DNA of 37,500 nucleotides from Paulinella micropora (Eukaryota; Cercozoa; Imbricatea; Euglyphida; Paulinellidae), in contig WBZZ01006438.1 of assembly GCA_019918135.1 (NCBI GenBank), forward strand, positions 35,001 through 72,500, given 5' to 3'. The position numbers and the translations under genes are program-made. This document shows, in pieces, positions 36,385 to 37,500 of the stretch (position 1 is the first letter of the stretch; every line of letters begins with the position of its first letter). Under the pieces are notes generated by a model, which was not told the DNA's origin, did not search any database, and saw only the letters and a program-made list of their open reading frames with translations.

Positions 36385-37500
36385 GTACTCATATTAAGGT
36401 ATGTATGTATGTATGTGATGATGAATGTCACAAGTTAATATGTATGTTAAGGTTTGCATGTACTTATACTATGATGCATGTTACATTGTATGTATGTATG
36501 TATGTATGTATGTATGTATACCACTTCTATTGTTCTCTTACTCTTCCCACTTATTCCTACTCATCATGTTGGGAGGGTTCATCAACCCCGTTTGCATGAA
36601 GCGGACCATTACTGTCGAGCTGCCGGGCATAGAGAGACTCAGGCGGAGTTTTGTATCTCTTCAAGTTTGATATCATTTTCATTTTCCGACCTTCTTATGC
36701 TGTGCTTCCCATTCAGCGAATGAGCCTAAGGCCCAGTATCCCTACATAATTAATTGTAAATATTTTCTTACTAGTATATCAGAATGAATACCGTACCGGA
36801 CCGAATCATTGATATTATGTTAACTGTTTTCAAGTAAACTTTTAACATCTATTTTTAGTTCCGTTACTTCATTTTTCCGTCACCCGAAGTTACATAACTT
36901 TTTCAAGTAATACCTTTAATTTTTTTCATACGTTGAACTTTTTTAATACTAATATTAATACTTTCAACTTTTTTTATACTTAACTTTTTTAATATTAATA
37001 CTTTCAACCAGGCTTTTGAAGTTTATACGCGTAACTTTTTTATACACTTTACTTTTTTAATACATTTTTTTCAAAAAGTTTCATATGCCATGATATAAAC
37101 CTGTCCAGTGGTGAAGCTTCAACTCAGTGTGAAAGTTACTAGTAGCCGGATGTAAGTTCCAGGTGACAAAGCTCAGGCTGTGGCACTGATCCTTATTCAT
37201 TAACCTCAGGCTCTCACGTTAACAGCGTTGACCCGAAGTTGAACCTTTCAAGTTGGAACAAATGTAGCTGAGTCACCTGACAGTTCAACTGAAGGATTAG
37301 GATAATTGGTACGGAAATTCAGTTGACTCATGATTTAACAGTTTTTTCCGTCACGGTGACTGGGAATTTATGGCAAAACTTCATCAGTAAGGGAAATTCG
37401 GCACCTATGGGTTCAACGGTTTGTTGGTATGTTTTGGCATTTGTGCAGGTTACGGACAATTTCACGTTGAAGAATAATGTCAGTGGACCCGGTCATAGGG
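36385..37500. other. Right host flank: ATGT microsatellite and AT-rich repeats, no gene
   Basis: The ATGT microsatellite (about 36402-36520) continues the one on the left of the viral element. From about 36885 to 37075 an irregular repeat of ACTTTTTTAATAC-type units is present. The short open frames at 36405-36723 are shadows of the microsatellite and adjoining sequence. No gene, splice signal or mobile-element motif is recognised to the end of the window. Confidence 0.55.

Noticed and set aside
36405..36723. Three overlapping open frames right of the viral element
   Set aside because: They translate the ATGT microsatellite and adjoining sequence; no shared motif with any known protein.

Overview
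The window is eukaryotic DNA, probably from a unicellular protist or alga. It has spliced, low-complexity host exons with GT-AG introns, abundant microsatellites (GTAAGT, ATGT, G-runs) and two decayed Ty1/copia retrotransposons. The species cannot be named from the sequence. Embedded in it is a complete, bounded endogenous DNA virus of the Polinton-like virus / mavirus-type virophage group, at 17987-36378 (18,392 bp). It is the main item of interest.

Region 1-844 is AT-rich with no recognisable gene. At 845-8288 lies copia element A: two approx. 290-300 bp LTRs, gag with a zinc knuckle, protease, integrase, reverse transcriptase and RNase H in Ty1/copia order, with nonsense and frameshift lesions. 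At 8289-14673 lies a related but divergent copia element B, cut off at the start of its reverse transcriptase. At 14674-17980 is host sequence: a duplicated segment around G-rich tracts, a Pro/Gln-rich exon on the minus strand, a tandem array of Ser/Pro-rich exon+intron units on the plus strand, an A-rich tract and an ATGT microsatellite.

The viral element is flanked by a 6-bp target duplication (TAGTAT) and has 149/150-bp terminal inverted repeats that begin AG and end CT. Each repeat contains a palindrome that can fold into a terminal hairpin. Inside, the left part holds small accessory genes, a Pro/Ala-rich protein, a retroviral-type (rve) integrase, a small F-box-like/zinc protein and a charged protein. 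A plus-strand virion block follows: a phage-tail-fibre-like adhesin, packaging ATPase, small basic protein, adenain/Ulp1-type cysteine protease, minor capsid (penton) protein, major capsid protein and a putative surface protein. The right part holds a DUF3223-like protein, an ExoX-C-like small protein, a class-3 lipase with an N-terminal HMG/YABBY-like motif, a protein-primed family B DNA polymerase and a small coiled-coil protein. The order ATPase-small protein-protease-mCP-MCP is the morphogenesis order of mavirus-like elements. Integrase plus polymerase plus TIRs explain integration and replication. Capsid genes plus fibre imply that the ancestor made particles.

The copy is mostly readable but carries single-base frame breaks in many genes, 9 of the 11 I could place being one extra base in the reading direction. 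It also has an apparent in-frame fusion of the fibre gene to a packaging ATPase that has lost its P-loop. MCP, mCP, the Pro/Ala-rich gene and the putative surface-protein gene are uninterrupted. Whether the breaks are biological decay, uncorrected long-read indels (host exons and the two TIRs show similar one-base differences) or recoding cannot be settled from the sequence alone.
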